64,000 nucleotides of DNA from NCBI GenBank assembly GCA_007644065.1, contig VJWN01000020.1, forward strand, positions 301,874 to 365,873, written 5' to 3'. The notes beneath the pieces were generated by a model, which had not been told where the DNA came from, did not search any database, and was given only the letters and a program-made list of their open reading frames with translations. The DNA is from Margaritispora aquatica. Taxonomy: Eukaryota; Ascomycota; Leotiomycetes; Helotiales; Discinellaceae. Positions 11,101-22,700 of this stretch are shown here, piece by piece (the first letter of the stretch is position 1; every line of letters starts with the position of its first letter). A program made the translations under genes and the position numbers.

Positions 11101-12430
11101 GTGTGCTACTGCTGGATGACTCGTCGACGGTGGACGAAACGAGGGAGGAAGTGCTCGAGCTACTTGTCGTTTCAATGACGACGATCGACGAAGATGACAC
11201 AACATCTGATGTGCTAGAGCTGCTTGTAGGTGTACCAATTTCTGACGAGGAGGAAAGAACAGCCGATGATGTAGGAATAACCAGAGTCGATGTTTCGCTT
11301 GAACTCAATGATGTTGAAGACGAGAGTACGCTAGACACCACTTCTGAAGATGATAGCTCAACCGTGGAACTCGCAACTGAGCTGTATATGCTTGAAGAGG
11401 GCAGAGCTTCCGATGTCGAGCTTGAAATATAACTTGAAATGGTTTCGGAAGCTGATGTCTCAGTTGTGGAGCTTAGAACTGAGCTATACACACTCGATGA
11501 GGACAGTTCGCTTGAGGTTGTTGCAGAAGATGACAATTCCTCGGACGAGCTGGAAAATGAGCTATATGTACTTGAGGATGACAGCACTTCTGATGTCGAG
11601 CTTGGAACATCGCTTGAAGTGATCTCAGACGATGAAGATTCGCTTGTTGAACTTGAAAGTGAGCTAGACGGAATCGATGAGGTTGGTAGGTCGGAGGTGA
11701 CGCTGGAGCTAGTGGGAATATCTGATGATGCTGAAGAGGTGCTGGAAACTACAACACTTTCCGATGTGCTTAGTGTGCTTGTTGAAGACAGCACGGTCTC
11801 TGAGACGGAAAGCGATGTGCTTTCAGAAGAGAGTGACGAGCTAGTTGGAAGAGTCACACTACCAGAGGAGGATGACAGAGTCACTGTACCGGATCCGGTA
11901 GAGATTTCTGTAGCCGAAGTCGAGGCATTCTTGTATGGTGCCGACGACAAGGAACTGGAGACACCACCAGAGATCGGACATACTGTTGTATAGGTATAGA
12001 CGGTTTGAGTGACTAGTCCTACAGGGCACTTAGTAACTGTGGGTGCGCAGGAAGTGATGGTGTATGTAAGCGTCGACAAGATAGTTGACGTAGTATATGC
12101 TGCATTGTTTGGACTCGAAGGCTTTGAAGAAACTGGACCCGGTCCTGTGTAGGTGGTGTATGTTTGAACCACACCAGATTCACTTCCCGAAGTCTTGGTA
12201 ACACAGATTGTCGTAACTGGCTTCTTGATCACAACCGTCACAACCGTGATCTTCCCCTCTTCCTTCACCTTTCCTCCAGACCAAGGGATGGTCGTGTTGA
12301 CATGCTTATGTCCTCCAGCTGGATATGCTGGAAGTGTATTATTGTATTTTGCTGAATGAGCGGAACGGGCCAAAGCCACAGAAATGAGTGTGATGATAGG
12401 AGTGAGCGACTGGACTGAAAGGAAATGCAT
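8119..12430 (-). CDS. secreted GH55 exo-beta-1,3-glucanase with long serine-rich (mucin-like) N-terminal region
   Basis: Four exons join cleanly: 12430-10651, 10598-10554, 10473-8733 and 8683-8119, giving about 1376 residues. The Met at 12430 is preferred to one nine codons upstream because it starts a good signal peptide (MHFLSVQSLTP...LISVALA). A Thr/Val-rich segment with a TITSCAPTVTKCP-type motif, common in fungal wall proteins, runs to about residue 160. About 450-500 Ser/Thr-dominated residues follow, a likely O-glycosylated stalk. The GH55 part carries two right-handed beta-helix halves, each opening with the same motif: NVKDFGAKGDGVTDD near residue 665 and VRDAGAKGDGVTDD near 1010. 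The WLWVADHD motif forms exactly across the last intron, which supports that splice. GH55 enzymes release glucose or gentiobiose from beta-1,3-glucan outside the cell. No GPI signal is seen at the C-terminus. Confidence 0.92.
11340..11640 (-). repeat. degenerate in-frame repeats inside the serine-rich domain of the GH55 gene
   Basis: The DNA repeats a block whose plus-strand form contains gagct(a/g)ta(t/c)a near 11380, 11481 and 11560. In protein it gives recurring SSS-x-Y-SS blocks (SSTYSSF, SSVYSSV, SSIYSSV) spaced by about 26-34 residues. Such arrays expand and shrink easily, so length variation among strains is expected. Confidence 0.6.
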
Positions 12431-15249
12431 CGTGAAAGACAGACTGAAGGTGAACAAAAACGTATTTGGACTCCCTACCTTTTCGCAATTCTGGCCGCCC
12501 TCATAGTTTTATTCAACACCCCCTTCATCGAGCTGGCTAAATTGCAGACTGCACGCACATCATTCCCCTGGCTGTGCCGCAATCCGGATGATGTTCCTCA
12601 GCAGACTTCAGCTCTATATGGCTATACAGTCTTGCGCCACCAACGACAATGGGCTTTTTAAAGTTATCTCACTGGCAGGAACTCTTCTTCCCATGGCTTG
12701 TGGAAGGGAGATTGCTAGCGGATCATCAGCCAGTACACTTGGTTGGCTGATGAGATCTGCTCGGGGTTTTTTGGTGCAATGACAAGATTCTGACAAGACA
12801 CGGCCCCCTCGTGGAATTGCCCCTCATGGAATTAGCTTTAATTCGGCAACCCTCCCGAGCTCGCTAGTTGAGTATCAACTAGTAGAAAACCATGAAAATA
12901 GGATTGAACTGTACCTGAAAATCTGAGACAGAGGCAAAATCAGAGAGATTGGAGATTCTTGGGCATTGTGTTCGTGATACTTCCTCTGCTATCTTTACCA
13001 CGCGTTATTGTTGATGTTGGCGCATCCGTAATCCGTAAAAGGTTCATGGTGTGGTGAGGTTGCATCGCTAGAGAGAAGCTGGCTGCAAGGTACCCGAAAT
13101 TAAACTGACTTTTTAGGGCTCGGCGGGAAGAGGAAAAGCTTTGGAATCCCTGTGTCAATATTTGATCTGCAGGTGTCAGGGTGTAACACTTTCCCCGATC
13201 TTACTATTCCCCATATATACACCCTTCTTCTGAACATCTCATTCGTTCCAGACAAGTATGGGCATTCCCATCATGTTGTTGTTACCGGCTACAGAGCCAA
13301 ATATGAGCGACCTCGGTATTTCTCTCAAAATAGCCCCGCGCTCGGTGGTAATGGAGCACCATGAAGAATGCGCATGATTGTCTGATGCTAGGTAGGTATT
13401 TGACATTCGATTGACGAGGTGTGATATCAAACACCAACCAGAGGTTGCAGCGCATTCATTTCTACATGTCGGGCATAATGGCTTCTCACAATAATCCCAT
13501 GGTGGTCTAGCCATGCCATGAGCCACGAGAGCACGAGAGAAAGCAGGGATACTGATCACTGAGTTGCACCGTACCGCACCAGTTCTCCTGTTCTTGTGCT
13601 TTGTCGAAATCGAGTATCAAGTGGGGCAAAAATCGTAATCCCATGTTTTCATGACTCCTGCTCACGATGTATTTATTGTGTGCCGCGTTACCGACGGAGT
13701 CAGTTGGTGGCGGATGACATTTGGCGCAGTGACTTGGACGCCTCCAAGTCATCAGTATTCGCGTTGAATATCCCGTCACTTGGCAGAATAGCGTAAAGTT
13801 GTTGAACATAAACCGAAAGAGAGGCAGACGGCTTTGAAAGCAGAGTATGAGGTATGGACAGAGAAACAAAAGATCAATTGATGGAACAAAGTGAAAGTGT
13901 CGTCGTCCAAAAGTGTGTTCAGATCAAAGACATCAAAACCAAGCTTGGCCAAAAAGGGGTCTAGCGCAAACGTGGCCAAAACTGCGAATGCCCTCACATT
14001 CAGCAGGAACGGAAATCAATCGGCTTGCTTCCCAAATCCCCCACTTCATATTTTTTGGTGTTCCACTCTCTCGCAGGTAGATATGATATGATATCAGATT
14101 CGAGGGTTGAAAAGCCTTGTCGTCATTGGGTAGAAGAGGGAAGGTCTTGAAACAAGCACCCAAAACATACTCGCTTCAGCTTGAGATCCTAAGCAGTGCA
14201 AGGCCAGCTCGAATAACATACCTTAAAGATAGCCTATTGATAGACATATGGGGAGGAACTGAGAATTGGCGTTTTCTATCAGTGGTGCGAACTTGAGTAA
14301 GTCAAAGTGGGGTCCAAACATTCAGGTAGCTGAGAAACAACCTGGAAAGAACGATTGGAGTTGCGGCTTTGGGGTGAGCATTTGAGTATTATTACCTAGG
14401 AGCTCAATTATAAGAAGCACGACTGTATATTGTAGTGCGATAGCACTCTTGATCAGCGTCAGCCCAATACCCAAGCTTTTAACACAAACTTACAAAAAGC
14501 AGCTTAACTCGCACTAGAATCCTACTTTATAACTATTATTTCTTGGATAGAGGGTTCACGCTTTTTAAAACGAGCTTAGTGCATATCCAGGGTATCATAT
14601 AGAGTCAATATATCAAAGATCTCAAAATTTTCCACCATCCCAATTAAGCGAGATCTTCTCTCCCAGTTTAAGGATCTGAATTCTCACCTCACTCGCCTAT
14701 CAAGCTCTGTACCATCCAGGTGCCCCTCTCCACATCAATTATTGAAGATTAAAAACGTCATTGTTTCTGCCAGTATAACGAGGGAAACAGACGATGTCGT
14801 GTTTTCGAGCAGCTCTGGTTTTCGTGTCAGCGGCAGCCAACAGACGAGATCAAACTTGACATTCCAGATTCATGACATATCCTGCAACAGAAACCAAGCC
14901 CACATAGAAGATCATGGAGTTGTAGACAGTATTTACAAGCGCGCCGTTACTTGTAAAACCCATGATAAGGGACTCATTGGCGGCCACGAAGGAATTCCTT
15001 AAATGCAATGCGAGAACAGCTGGCATAGCCTTGTCTCTAGATGAAAATAGCAATCGACGACAGCCAACGATGCTTCTCCAACAATTTTGCAAGACAAACT
15101 ACTGCAGTGATATGGAACAAAGATGCCATGGTACACTTGCCCTCTATCAATCAAGCAAATGACACAAATTGGTAGTAGGCAGAGCGCTATAATAACCCAA
15201 AATTACACATAGAAATTCCACAGGAGTAGTAAATCGCAACTCCCCACAT
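12431..15249. other. intergenic region, about 2.8 kb
   Basis: This region holds the GH55 promoter and the 3' side of the DUF7730 gene. Short open frames on both strands show no recognisable product. A 9-bp perfect dyad, CATCAGCCA ... TGGCTGATG (12724-12752), lies about 300 bp upstream of the GH55 start. No tRNA or transposon signature was recognised. Confidence 0.55.
12724..12752. promoter_or_regulatory. inverted repeat (9-bp arms, 11-bp spacer) upstream of GH55 gene
   Basis: The arms CATCAGCCA (12724-12732) and TGGCTGATG (12744-12752) are perfect reverse complements. The site lies about 295 bp upstream of the GH55 start codon, a plausible place for a dimeric transcription factor. This is inference from symmetry and position only. 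Confidence 0.3.
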
Positions 15250-16081
15250 TTATTTACGATCAAACAACTTTACAACCTCACACTCCAAACCCCCCCAACC
15301 CTCCCTCCCCACCAACCCCTCCGGCAGCCCTAAAACCCACCTCTTCAGACCCCTCGCCTGGTTCACCTCCCTGATAGGCTTCAACAAGCCCTGCAAATCC
15401 GCCTCTCCCAAGCCCGTCCAAAACATCTCCGTAATCACCAGGTCAACATACAACTCCCTCAGTCCCCTCAGCCCCGCGAGCGTCGCCCACACATTCGCCC
15501 ACCGATCCCGGCGACGCACCCATTCCTCGGGTATGCCGCCAGGCACGTAGCCCGGTGGTGGGAAGGGCAGCGGTGGGTACCCAGGGAGGTAAAATTTCAG
15601 ACGGATGAAAGAGATGCTGTGCAGATGCGAGCTGGGGAGGTAGGTGTGTAGGGTGGGGATTAAGGTGACGGCGCTGACGATGAATTTGTTATGCGCATAA
15701 AGATATGATGCTGCCTCCTCATAACTGCTCGATGTTAGTTCAGCACATGGCACCCGGGCCAAGCCTAGCGATGTATGCTCACATCTGTCTGTTCGCAAGT
15801 AGCAAAGCGGGTAGGTTCATCGGAACTTTGGGCTTGGCATCATCAGTCTGGCACCGGCTCCAGACGTAGTGGCAGGCGAGTGTGTTTGTTTCTCTCGCGC
15901 AAAGATGGCTAATGAGGAGGCTTGCCACGGCTCTGAGATGGAAGGCGTGACCGCCGAGGACGAGGGCGTAGATCTGTTGCCTGATTTCGAGGGGCAAGCG
16001 TGAAATGTAGGCGAATTGAGGGGCAGGTGTATTTGGCTCTTTGGTGCCTCCTCTGAGACGGTTGATGAGTGAGCGGATCAT
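15250..16081 (-). CDS. DUF7730 / F-box-like domain protein
   Basis: Two exons (16081-15783 and 15724-15250; 58-bp intron with GTGAGC donor) give 257 residues. The splice joins LLLANRQ to IYEEAASYLY, recreating the typical LL..NRQIYEEA motif of this fungal family. The N-terminus has an F-box-like helix, RLPLEIRQQIYALVLGG (about residues 29-45). The rest is a predicted alpha/beta region ending near the stop. Pezizomycotina genomes carry many such proteins and their function is mostly unknown; an adaptor role in ubiquitin ligases is suggested by the F-box-like start but unproven. I chose Met at 16081 because it sits just before the conserved part; longer in-frame starts upstream add only low-complexity His/Gln-rich residues. 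Confidence 0.75.
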
Positions 16082-16488
16082 GGCTTGTGGTTTGAATCCA
16101 AGACAGCGGGGATAAGTTGAAATGAGGCAATATATATCAAGATGTTGGTGTTGGTGAATATGTAGTTGAGATACTATGTGTATACGTAATGGGCGAGCAC
16201 CCATTGTCTTGGTCAGCTGCATGTCGTTGGTAGCTTAGCCGAGATCTTGAAGCCTCGAACATTTTGAGTTGTTCTCAACCAATTATTCTTCCCCGTTTTT
16301 CATGAAGAAAATACCTGTTTATTTGATCTAAAATATTTAGAAATCTCAGTTCCTTTTATGAATATACTTCCTCTCGAGCGGAAACCTCTGTCGATCTCGA
16401 CCAGACTTGCGAAGTAAGAGCCCTTTAGCTTATGAAAGATCCAGGTTGAAAATCTTGGATGTAAGATCTTACAATTGACTACCAAGTC
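16082..16488. other. 407-bp intergenic spacer
   Basis: This spacer lies between the stop of the TFIIIC subunit gene and the start of the DUF7730 gene, both on the minus strand. It should contain the DUF7730 promoter. No distinct motif was recognised. Confidence 0.5.
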
Positions 16489-17847
16489 TCAGTAGTACAT
16501 GACCAGATCACCTTCGCCATCAACGTCTTCCTCGTTTCCTTCACCATCATCAACATCCCCCATCTCTGTACCCTGCGAGCCCGCATCATCTTCCTCCCCA
16601 CTGCTCAGCCCGCTCTCCTCGCTCATGCTTTCCATGCCAATGCTCAAATCATCGTCCTCCCGAACCAAAGGTGCCTTCCTTGGCTTCAATTTTTGCGGAG
16701 GACCTCTGATGGTTTTCGGCACCAAACCGCCCTGATTTGTTCTCCCTTTCAGCCTATTGTCACCATCATGCGCTTTGCGTTTGCCATCTGGTAACAATCC
16801 CTTCGCATCTATCTCGACACACAATCTTTCCTCCTCCGCATCAATCTCCACAATACGCTCCTCTGCACCCCTCACATCATCGCTCTCAGGGTCTCCAGCC
16901 GATATAATCTTTATAAGCTCCTTTCGCTCCCTAGCTCGCTTTGCTCTTAACGCCTGCACCCACTCCTTGAATTTGGGGCGAGCTCGAGTGTGAATTGTAA
17001 CCAGATCCTCCTCACCCCTCTCCTCTTTGAGTCCAGCTAGCTTCTGAAGAAACGCAGCTTGCTCCTTGCGCTTTGGTAATGCTCCAACTCCAACTTGTAT
17101 CTTGAGCCCCTTCATATTTCCATGTGGACGGCTTTGTGCTCGGATATTTGCTGCCGTAAGCGGTTGCAATTTAACTGACTGCGAAATGATGCGTGCAGAA
17201 GGCATAGCTACCAGGTCGACATCACCAGGGAGTTTGCGGATGCCAGGCGTAGAGGTATCATTTGGATCATGGGCTTTAAATAGCATTTCTGTGCCAACAT
17301 TATCTGCCCATTGACAAGAATACAAGTGTCCATCATATGAAACCATCGGGTTCTGAGTGTGCAAATCGAGGATCTGGACATGAGTTGGTCGTGCCGCAGG
17401 AGTCTCAGAGGGAATTTCAGCTGGTGCCTCCGCAGTAGGTGCCTCGACTTCCTCCTCTTGGTCATTATCCTCTGCTTCAATTTCTGCATTCTTCTCCGGG
17501 GCCGAAGGAGCGCCTTGTACTTGAGCTGAGTATGTCGCTGGAGGAGGTAGAGTATGTCGTTTCTGCTTTCCCAATCCTGGGTTTGTCCAGCATCCAGCTT
17601 TGCGACTAGGAGGATTGCGCGCGCGGCGTTTGAGAGGCACGCTGGGCGTGGTAAGGTCGAGAGTTACATAAAATGACTGCAATGGTAAGCCTCGAAATAC
17701 AATCTGCAGGGTGTTCAATACCTCTGTTTCTGTAGTAGAGTATTCATACTCCCATTCGTCCTCATCCTCTACATCTGCAGAAGCTGTCATGGGTGCTGTG
17801 AACATATTTTGTGGTGGGGCATCTGGTGGAGGGGTCGAGGAAGACAT
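16489..17847 (-). CDS. TFIIIC triple-barrel (tau55/GTF3C6-like) subunit
   Basis: The product looks like the fungal homologue of the TFIIIC subunit carrying the Pfam TFIIIC_sub6 triple-barrel domain, which helps TFIIIC bind internal promoters of tRNA and 5S genes for RNA polymerase III. The domain signature is the segment YEYSTTETE ... FYVTLDLTT and the later QNPMVSYDGHLYSCQWADN / GTEMLF. An acidic linker lies between the two, and the C-terminal third is charged, with a strongly acidic tail. The frame is open for 452 codons, but the stretch 17721-17677 has GT...AG ends, a GCTTAC branch-like motif and splits the conserved TETE-SFYVTLDL block. Its removal gives 437 residues and a better domain, so I think it is a 45-bp intron. 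Confidence 0.8.
   Translation of the reverse strand: MSSSTPPPDAPPQNMFTAPMTASADVEDEDEWEYEYSTTETEVLNTLQIVFRGLPLQSFYVTLDLTTPSVPLKRRARNPPSRKAGCWTNPGLGKQKRHTLPPPATYSAQVQGAPSAPEKNAEIEAEDNDQEEEVEAPTAEAPAEIPSETPAARPTHVQILDLHTQNPMVSYDGHLYSCQWADNVGTEMLFKAHDPNDTSTPGIRKLPGDVDLVAMPSARIISQSVKLQPLTAANIRAQSRPHGNMKGLKIQVGVGALPKRKEQAAFLQKLAGLKEERGEEDLVTIHTRARPKFKEWVQALRAKRARERKELIKIISAGDPESDDVRGAEERIVEIDAEEERLCVEIDAKGLLPDGKRKAHDGDNRLKGRTNQGGLVPKTIRGPPQKLKPRKAPLVREDDDLSIGMESMSEESGLSSGEEDDAGSQGTEMGDVDDGEGNEEDVDGEGDLVMYY
17677..17721 (-). other. probable 45-bp in-frame intron of the TFIIIC subunit gene
   Basis: Read on the minus strand it starts GTATTG and ends TTGCAG, with GGCTTAC 8-14 bases before the acceptor. 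It is divisible by three and has no stop, so automated gene finding could leave it in. Removing it joins TETE to SFYVTLDL, which is how the family reads. A 44-bp intron in the neighbouring methyltransferase gene shows that such short introns occur here. Confidence 0.65.
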
Positions 17848-18204
17848 TTTGAATTGAGAGGCTATGGGTTGCGATTAGAATGAAAATATCTCTGTAGAAG
17901 CTGAACGATATGCATCGAGGTATCTTTCCAGGATGAAAGTACGAAATTTTTGTTTATATCGTGCTGGGGAAGCTTGGAAAGGAAAAGTGAATTCGACGGC
18001 ACTTTTGAAGCTTTCGTCTTTGGCCTGAGGATCAAGGCTTCAACTCGGACATCACTTCATGTGAATTCTCATTCTTACCTATGGCACAATATTTCACGAA
18101 CTAATTGTCTCATAAAGGATCTTCAATAGTCTGGTTCTAGCTGTAAGCAACCGACTATGTGTTGATAATTAAGTGATTTCTTTTTGTCGTGCAATGTCCA
18201 AATC
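17848..18204. other. 357-bp intergenic spacer
   Basis: This spacer separates the methyltransferase stop from the TFIIIC subunit start; both genes are on the minus strand. It should hold the TFIIIC gene promoter. No clear motif was recognised. Confidence 0.5.
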
Positions 18205-19043
18205 TCACTTCGTCAACGTACCCATCAAATGCGGAACGCAATGATACTCCATGGGAACTTCATCCTCTGGCTGCTTCAAATCGACCTTACTCCAGCTTCC
18301 GCACTCCTTCATCCACTTAGCTGTATCTCTCGTTATAGAGCATCCTCCAAGAAAACTGGGCCATATAACATCGATCGTTGCTGTTCAAGTTAGCTTTTTG
18401 CACTAATGTGGAAGAGCAACCCACCTTGATACCATTTCATGAACGGTCCCTGATGCTCATACACAATGACATGTTCATACAACACCCATGTTCCTCCTCC
18501 CTTCAACAAGCTGTACAGCTCCCTCATCATGTCCTTCGGTCGTGGAATACTGCAAAGACATTGAATCGTGACCACACAATCTACGCTTTCTCGTCCAATA
18601 TCCCAGGCCTTTCCCTCACTCTTTGTCAACTCCTCCACGCCCACGGGACAAATGACATAGACATCCTCCAACCCCGCTATCTTCACTCTCTCTCTCAACT
18701 GAGCATGATGATCTCGATTCGGCTCCACACCATAGATCTTCGTCACTTTGCTTCTATCAAAACACCCCACCCATTCACCACTCCCCGGCCCAACATCCAG
18801 CACGACTCCGGAAGCCTGTGCGATAAGAGGAGCGGCTCTCGGAGTAGCATTCCCGCGGCTGATGCCTCCATAATCCTTCCAGAAGTTTGCAAACCAAAAG
18901 TCTTTGAAGGCGGATGGCGTGACGAGCGAACTGATCTGGCCGGTGCTGATGAGCCCAAAAATCGTGGATGGGATGTAGGTTGCAACGTGTAACAGGAAGT
19001 ATATGGGGTCTACGAGCTCCCGGAGGATCGTGAGAAGATTCAT
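18205..19043 (-). CDS. METTL7-like SAM-dependent methyltransferase
   Basis: Two exons (19043-18425 and 18380-18205, with a 44-bp intron GTGGGT...CAG) give 264 residues. A hydrophobic N-terminal helix (residues about 12-35) suggests membrane or lipid-droplet anchoring, as in METTL7/TMT1 proteins. The class I methyltransferase motif I, VVLDVGPGSGEW, lies at residues 80-91, followed by the acidic strand end GVEP near 105-108. The C-terminal exon carries the family pattern WPSFLGGCSITRDT ... GSWSKVDL. In animals the family acts as thiol methyltransferases; the substrate in fungi is not known. An in-frame Met 13 codons upstream (19082) is possible, but the inner Met begins directly at the hydrophobic anchor. 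An aberrant reading into the intron would add GGLLFHISAKS and stop, losing the conserved end. Confidence 0.85.
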
Positions 19044-19750
19044 GATAGTGAGGTGAAATGTGCTGGATCGGTGAAGCCGCAAGAGTGGGGTGGCGGTGTA
19101 TTATGAATAGATGTAGAAATAGGCCAAATCACCGGTAGGTGTATAGTCCTTTACACAAACCGGCTATAAATCTAAATTGCTAGAACTTCACCGATGTTTG
19201 GACTGTAAAGACGCGAGAAAAGGAACGATGTGTCAAATTCTGGCAGAAAGACGCCGGTTGGCTGGCTTGATCACTAGCGTAACTTAGAGGAATAGATGCG
19301 CACTTTTTGACGTTGACCTTCCCTTCAATCCGTGTGATAATGTCATTTGATTGTGCTTTCTGTAGATACTAAGTATAAGTTTCAATGGCCATGCCTCGAT
19401 ATGAACGACGCCTTGCCTCCTTATCAACGGAGCGTCGAACACCACCTTGAAATCTAGCTAAGGCATAATGACACTGCCGTTCACAAAAGCCGGTTGTATT
19501 TTTAGTGCAATGCGCAAGACACAACGGTGTATGTGTTACGGCAAACTTAATTGGAGTGAACGGACGAATAAATGGAGAAACACTTGTGGTCCACAAAGCC
19601 TCCGAGCCAACTGCTCAATCTAAATATAAGTAAATCACAATTCTGGCTGTACAGTAAATATACTGCTTTTAATGAAGATTGATCACCACCAGTGTTGCAC
19701 TATTGCAAAGTTATAGGTTTTATTTCGGTCATGAAGTATTTTCAATGTTT

Positions 19751-19772
19751 GAGCCTTCGTCAACGAAGGCTC
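19751..19772. repeat. perfect 10-bp inverted repeat with 2-base centre
   Basis: GAGCCTTCGT is followed by CA and then its exact reverse complement ACGAAGGCTC. It is GC-richer than its surroundings and stands in AT-rich, gene-free sequence. As RNA it would form a tight hairpin with an extended loop. No neighbouring gene explains it. Confidence 0.6.
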
Positions 19773-22700
19773 GCTTATTCCAAGCTATCAACCACGCCTC
19801 AAACTCGAATACTTTATCTTAAATACAAAAAGAGCTTCCTCATTGCAAATCTAGACTTGAAATAGATTGAAACAAAATTTATTATATAATGGCTAGACGT
19901 GAGACCCATATTTAAAGCTCATCCAGCCATTTTGTTTGTAAGTCGAATGTTAATCTTGGCTAATTTGTTATCAATAGCTTATGGATGTATATTAATTGTC
20001 GCCAACAAACTCTTACTTTCACAGTTACATCTATCTCATTTTCGTGATCAAGGTTGAAGTATGATGACAGCCATTATGTTCTTACTTGAACATCCACTCA
20101 GCATTCACTTTTCGAAAATTTCGAAACTGTCATCAGAAACTCTGCACTGGTTTAATACATACGGTCAACGCTTTTCGATGGTTCTTTCGCTGGCTCCGCT
20201 AGAGCCGTTACACAAGAAAATAGTTTACTGTTATAGTGCATCCTACGTATATTTTAGACACAAGGACTTTCTAGTGTATGCAAATATACTTATCTTCTCA
20301 AAATCTCACCTTCACTCATATTTTCCACCAGCCACAGTTCTAACTCAAGGCTTTACAGAAAGCGCTTAGCAATTGAGCAAGAGCTCAAATAAAATAGTGA
20401 AGCCATATTCAATGAAGGAAGAGTATTTGTATTGAAGACACTCGACCCCATATCACAGGACCTCTATCTCGCGCCTTCTATGCCTATTGCAATACATTGA
20501 ATCAAGGGACATTTCAGAGTGAATGATTTTATACATCAGATCATGTGAGATAGACTGTTGCACTGCTCTGTAACATGCAAAATCAACCATGCTACATAAC
20601 CGGTGCTGCTGCTGCCATTTCTCCCATTGCCGTCACATTCGTCTTCGCATATTAAATCTTACTACAAGTAACCTTCAAGTCTTTTGGCCGTCAATATACA
20701 AAGCTCGACCTCAGGAAAATCTACACAAATTATCAGAATCCAAATTGCCTACGCTTAGCCAAACGCAGCTCAGCGTCGCTAACCAAATGTCAACCAGGTA
20801 CAATCTCCTTGGAGAACAAGAACGGTATTGTTCTCTTGGTGCTTTAAACAAAGTAGCATATAGTGGGATATTTATGCATCCTAGAGCTGAGCAATAGAGC
20901 TGATTCTGATGATGAGTTTAATATTCCAAATGAAAGTGAAAGTAGAGACTTGTGAGCGCCACAGCACAAAATCAGGGCTTCGTTCACACATAGTGTGATA
21001 TGTTCTGTCTCGAACTTGCGATTTGGAGTTCTGCATCACGAGCTCGGGCTCACTATTTATACTACTCTGTCTGGTGCTCTAGAGTGAATCCGTTGAGTTT
21101 CGAAGTGATTGAACAACGAGATTTGTAAAGTAAAGTCCGACGATTTAACTGAGGTCTCGACCGGCTTGAGTTTGAGATTAGGAAATCTCTCCATTGAAAG
21201 AGATTCGCAACGTAAGGGGAATGGAAATGAGATAAATCAGTGTTGTTTGAACTTTACACTAGGGCAAAATTTTGTATACTGGGATGTTTCATACAACTAG
21301 AATGTTAAAAACGCATGCTCAAAAGATCATGATTCAACATGGAAGTAAGCCTCCAATGGAAAGCTTTTGGTGATGACAGTGACGGCGAGCAATGACAGCG
21401 ATGATTCGACTCACTCTCATCCTTTACTGTCGTCCACCAGAAGCGACATTTCTTCTCAATGGCATATACTCCACAAACATCGTAATTGCGATGTGTCTGT
21501 ACAAGATGCTTTCTCCTGGCATCAACGGCCTGACGAATTCGACTGCCATATACATCAAATTCGATCTATATGCGAAGGATTGAAAATATTGAGTTTTATT
21601 TTATTTTACATAGAACAGAGCATGCCCTGCCTATGTCGGTCTCTTGGAAGACTCAGTCCTCCCTTCAGAAATAAGTTTGAATGCACAAAGGTTCAAATTG
21701 AGTCAAAATACATTCATTTCCAGGTGTACCTTCACTTTGAAAGTGTTGCATTGGGTCGCGCACTTGGAGTGTAACTTCTGGGTTCATGACACACCGCCGA
21801 GTTCATCCGATAACAAATCATCGAGCTTTGAGATTGCGTAGGTAATACAGATTCAAAAACAGTCAAAGTTGTCGAAGTGAGATGGTCAATCGTTTTTTTT
21901 TCTTCTTCCGCGCCAGTGATGTCTTCGCCAAATCGTGTGGTATGGAAATTCAGGGTCGCTTTCTTGGTTTAGAGTCACGTCCTCCCTCACCCACAATAAA
22001 AACATCACATCATCATTTTCTATAAGCAACACATTACGACATCTGACAATTTGCGATCATCCGTACTATGGCGAAACAGGTTTTCCAGCAAAATAGAAAT
22101 GAGATGAATTCACTCAATCGCACAAACGATAGTTATTTCATGACCTCAACGGCTGGCTGAATAGCAAACAGCCTAAATTGCGAAGGCAAAATTTATCCGA
22201 GGAGACACATCAACAATAAACAAGATAACGAGCTGAAATCTGCTGAAAAGTTGAAAGGGAAACGACTCGTTATCAAGCTCGAGAAAATATTCCACCAGCA
22301 GCTCACAAAAGCACTGAAGTGGCAAGATCCTGCAGCTGAAAGCGTACCTGACGTTAGATCGAAACGGCCGGAGGATTCTGAACATCTGGTTGGAAGACGG
22401 GTCCCTTACAAGCTTTGTTGTGCTTGCCACGCTTGCCAACTGAACCTGCAGCGAGCAAAAGAATCCTTCAAGGGGCCGCACGCTTGCGCAGGAACACGCC
22501 GGTCGCAGAATTCCTGCTGCACCATTCCCTCCCGTTGGATCTGACACCGGAATCCAGAACCGACCATGCAGGAGTCTCTCCAAATCTCCAACAGCTTTTG
22601 TTACTCGGAGTTGCAAATTGCAGTTTGGTCTCCAAACTTGGCGACACTTTCCAAATTTCAAAGAAGCGGAAATGCTGGTGATGGGCAACACGAGCAAAGA

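Noticed and set aside
10656..11993. Two long plus-strand Asp/Glu/Leu-rich frames (258 and 184 codons)
   Set aside because: They are the exact antisense of the serine-rich GH55 coding region; Ser codons read backwards give few stops. No independent support.
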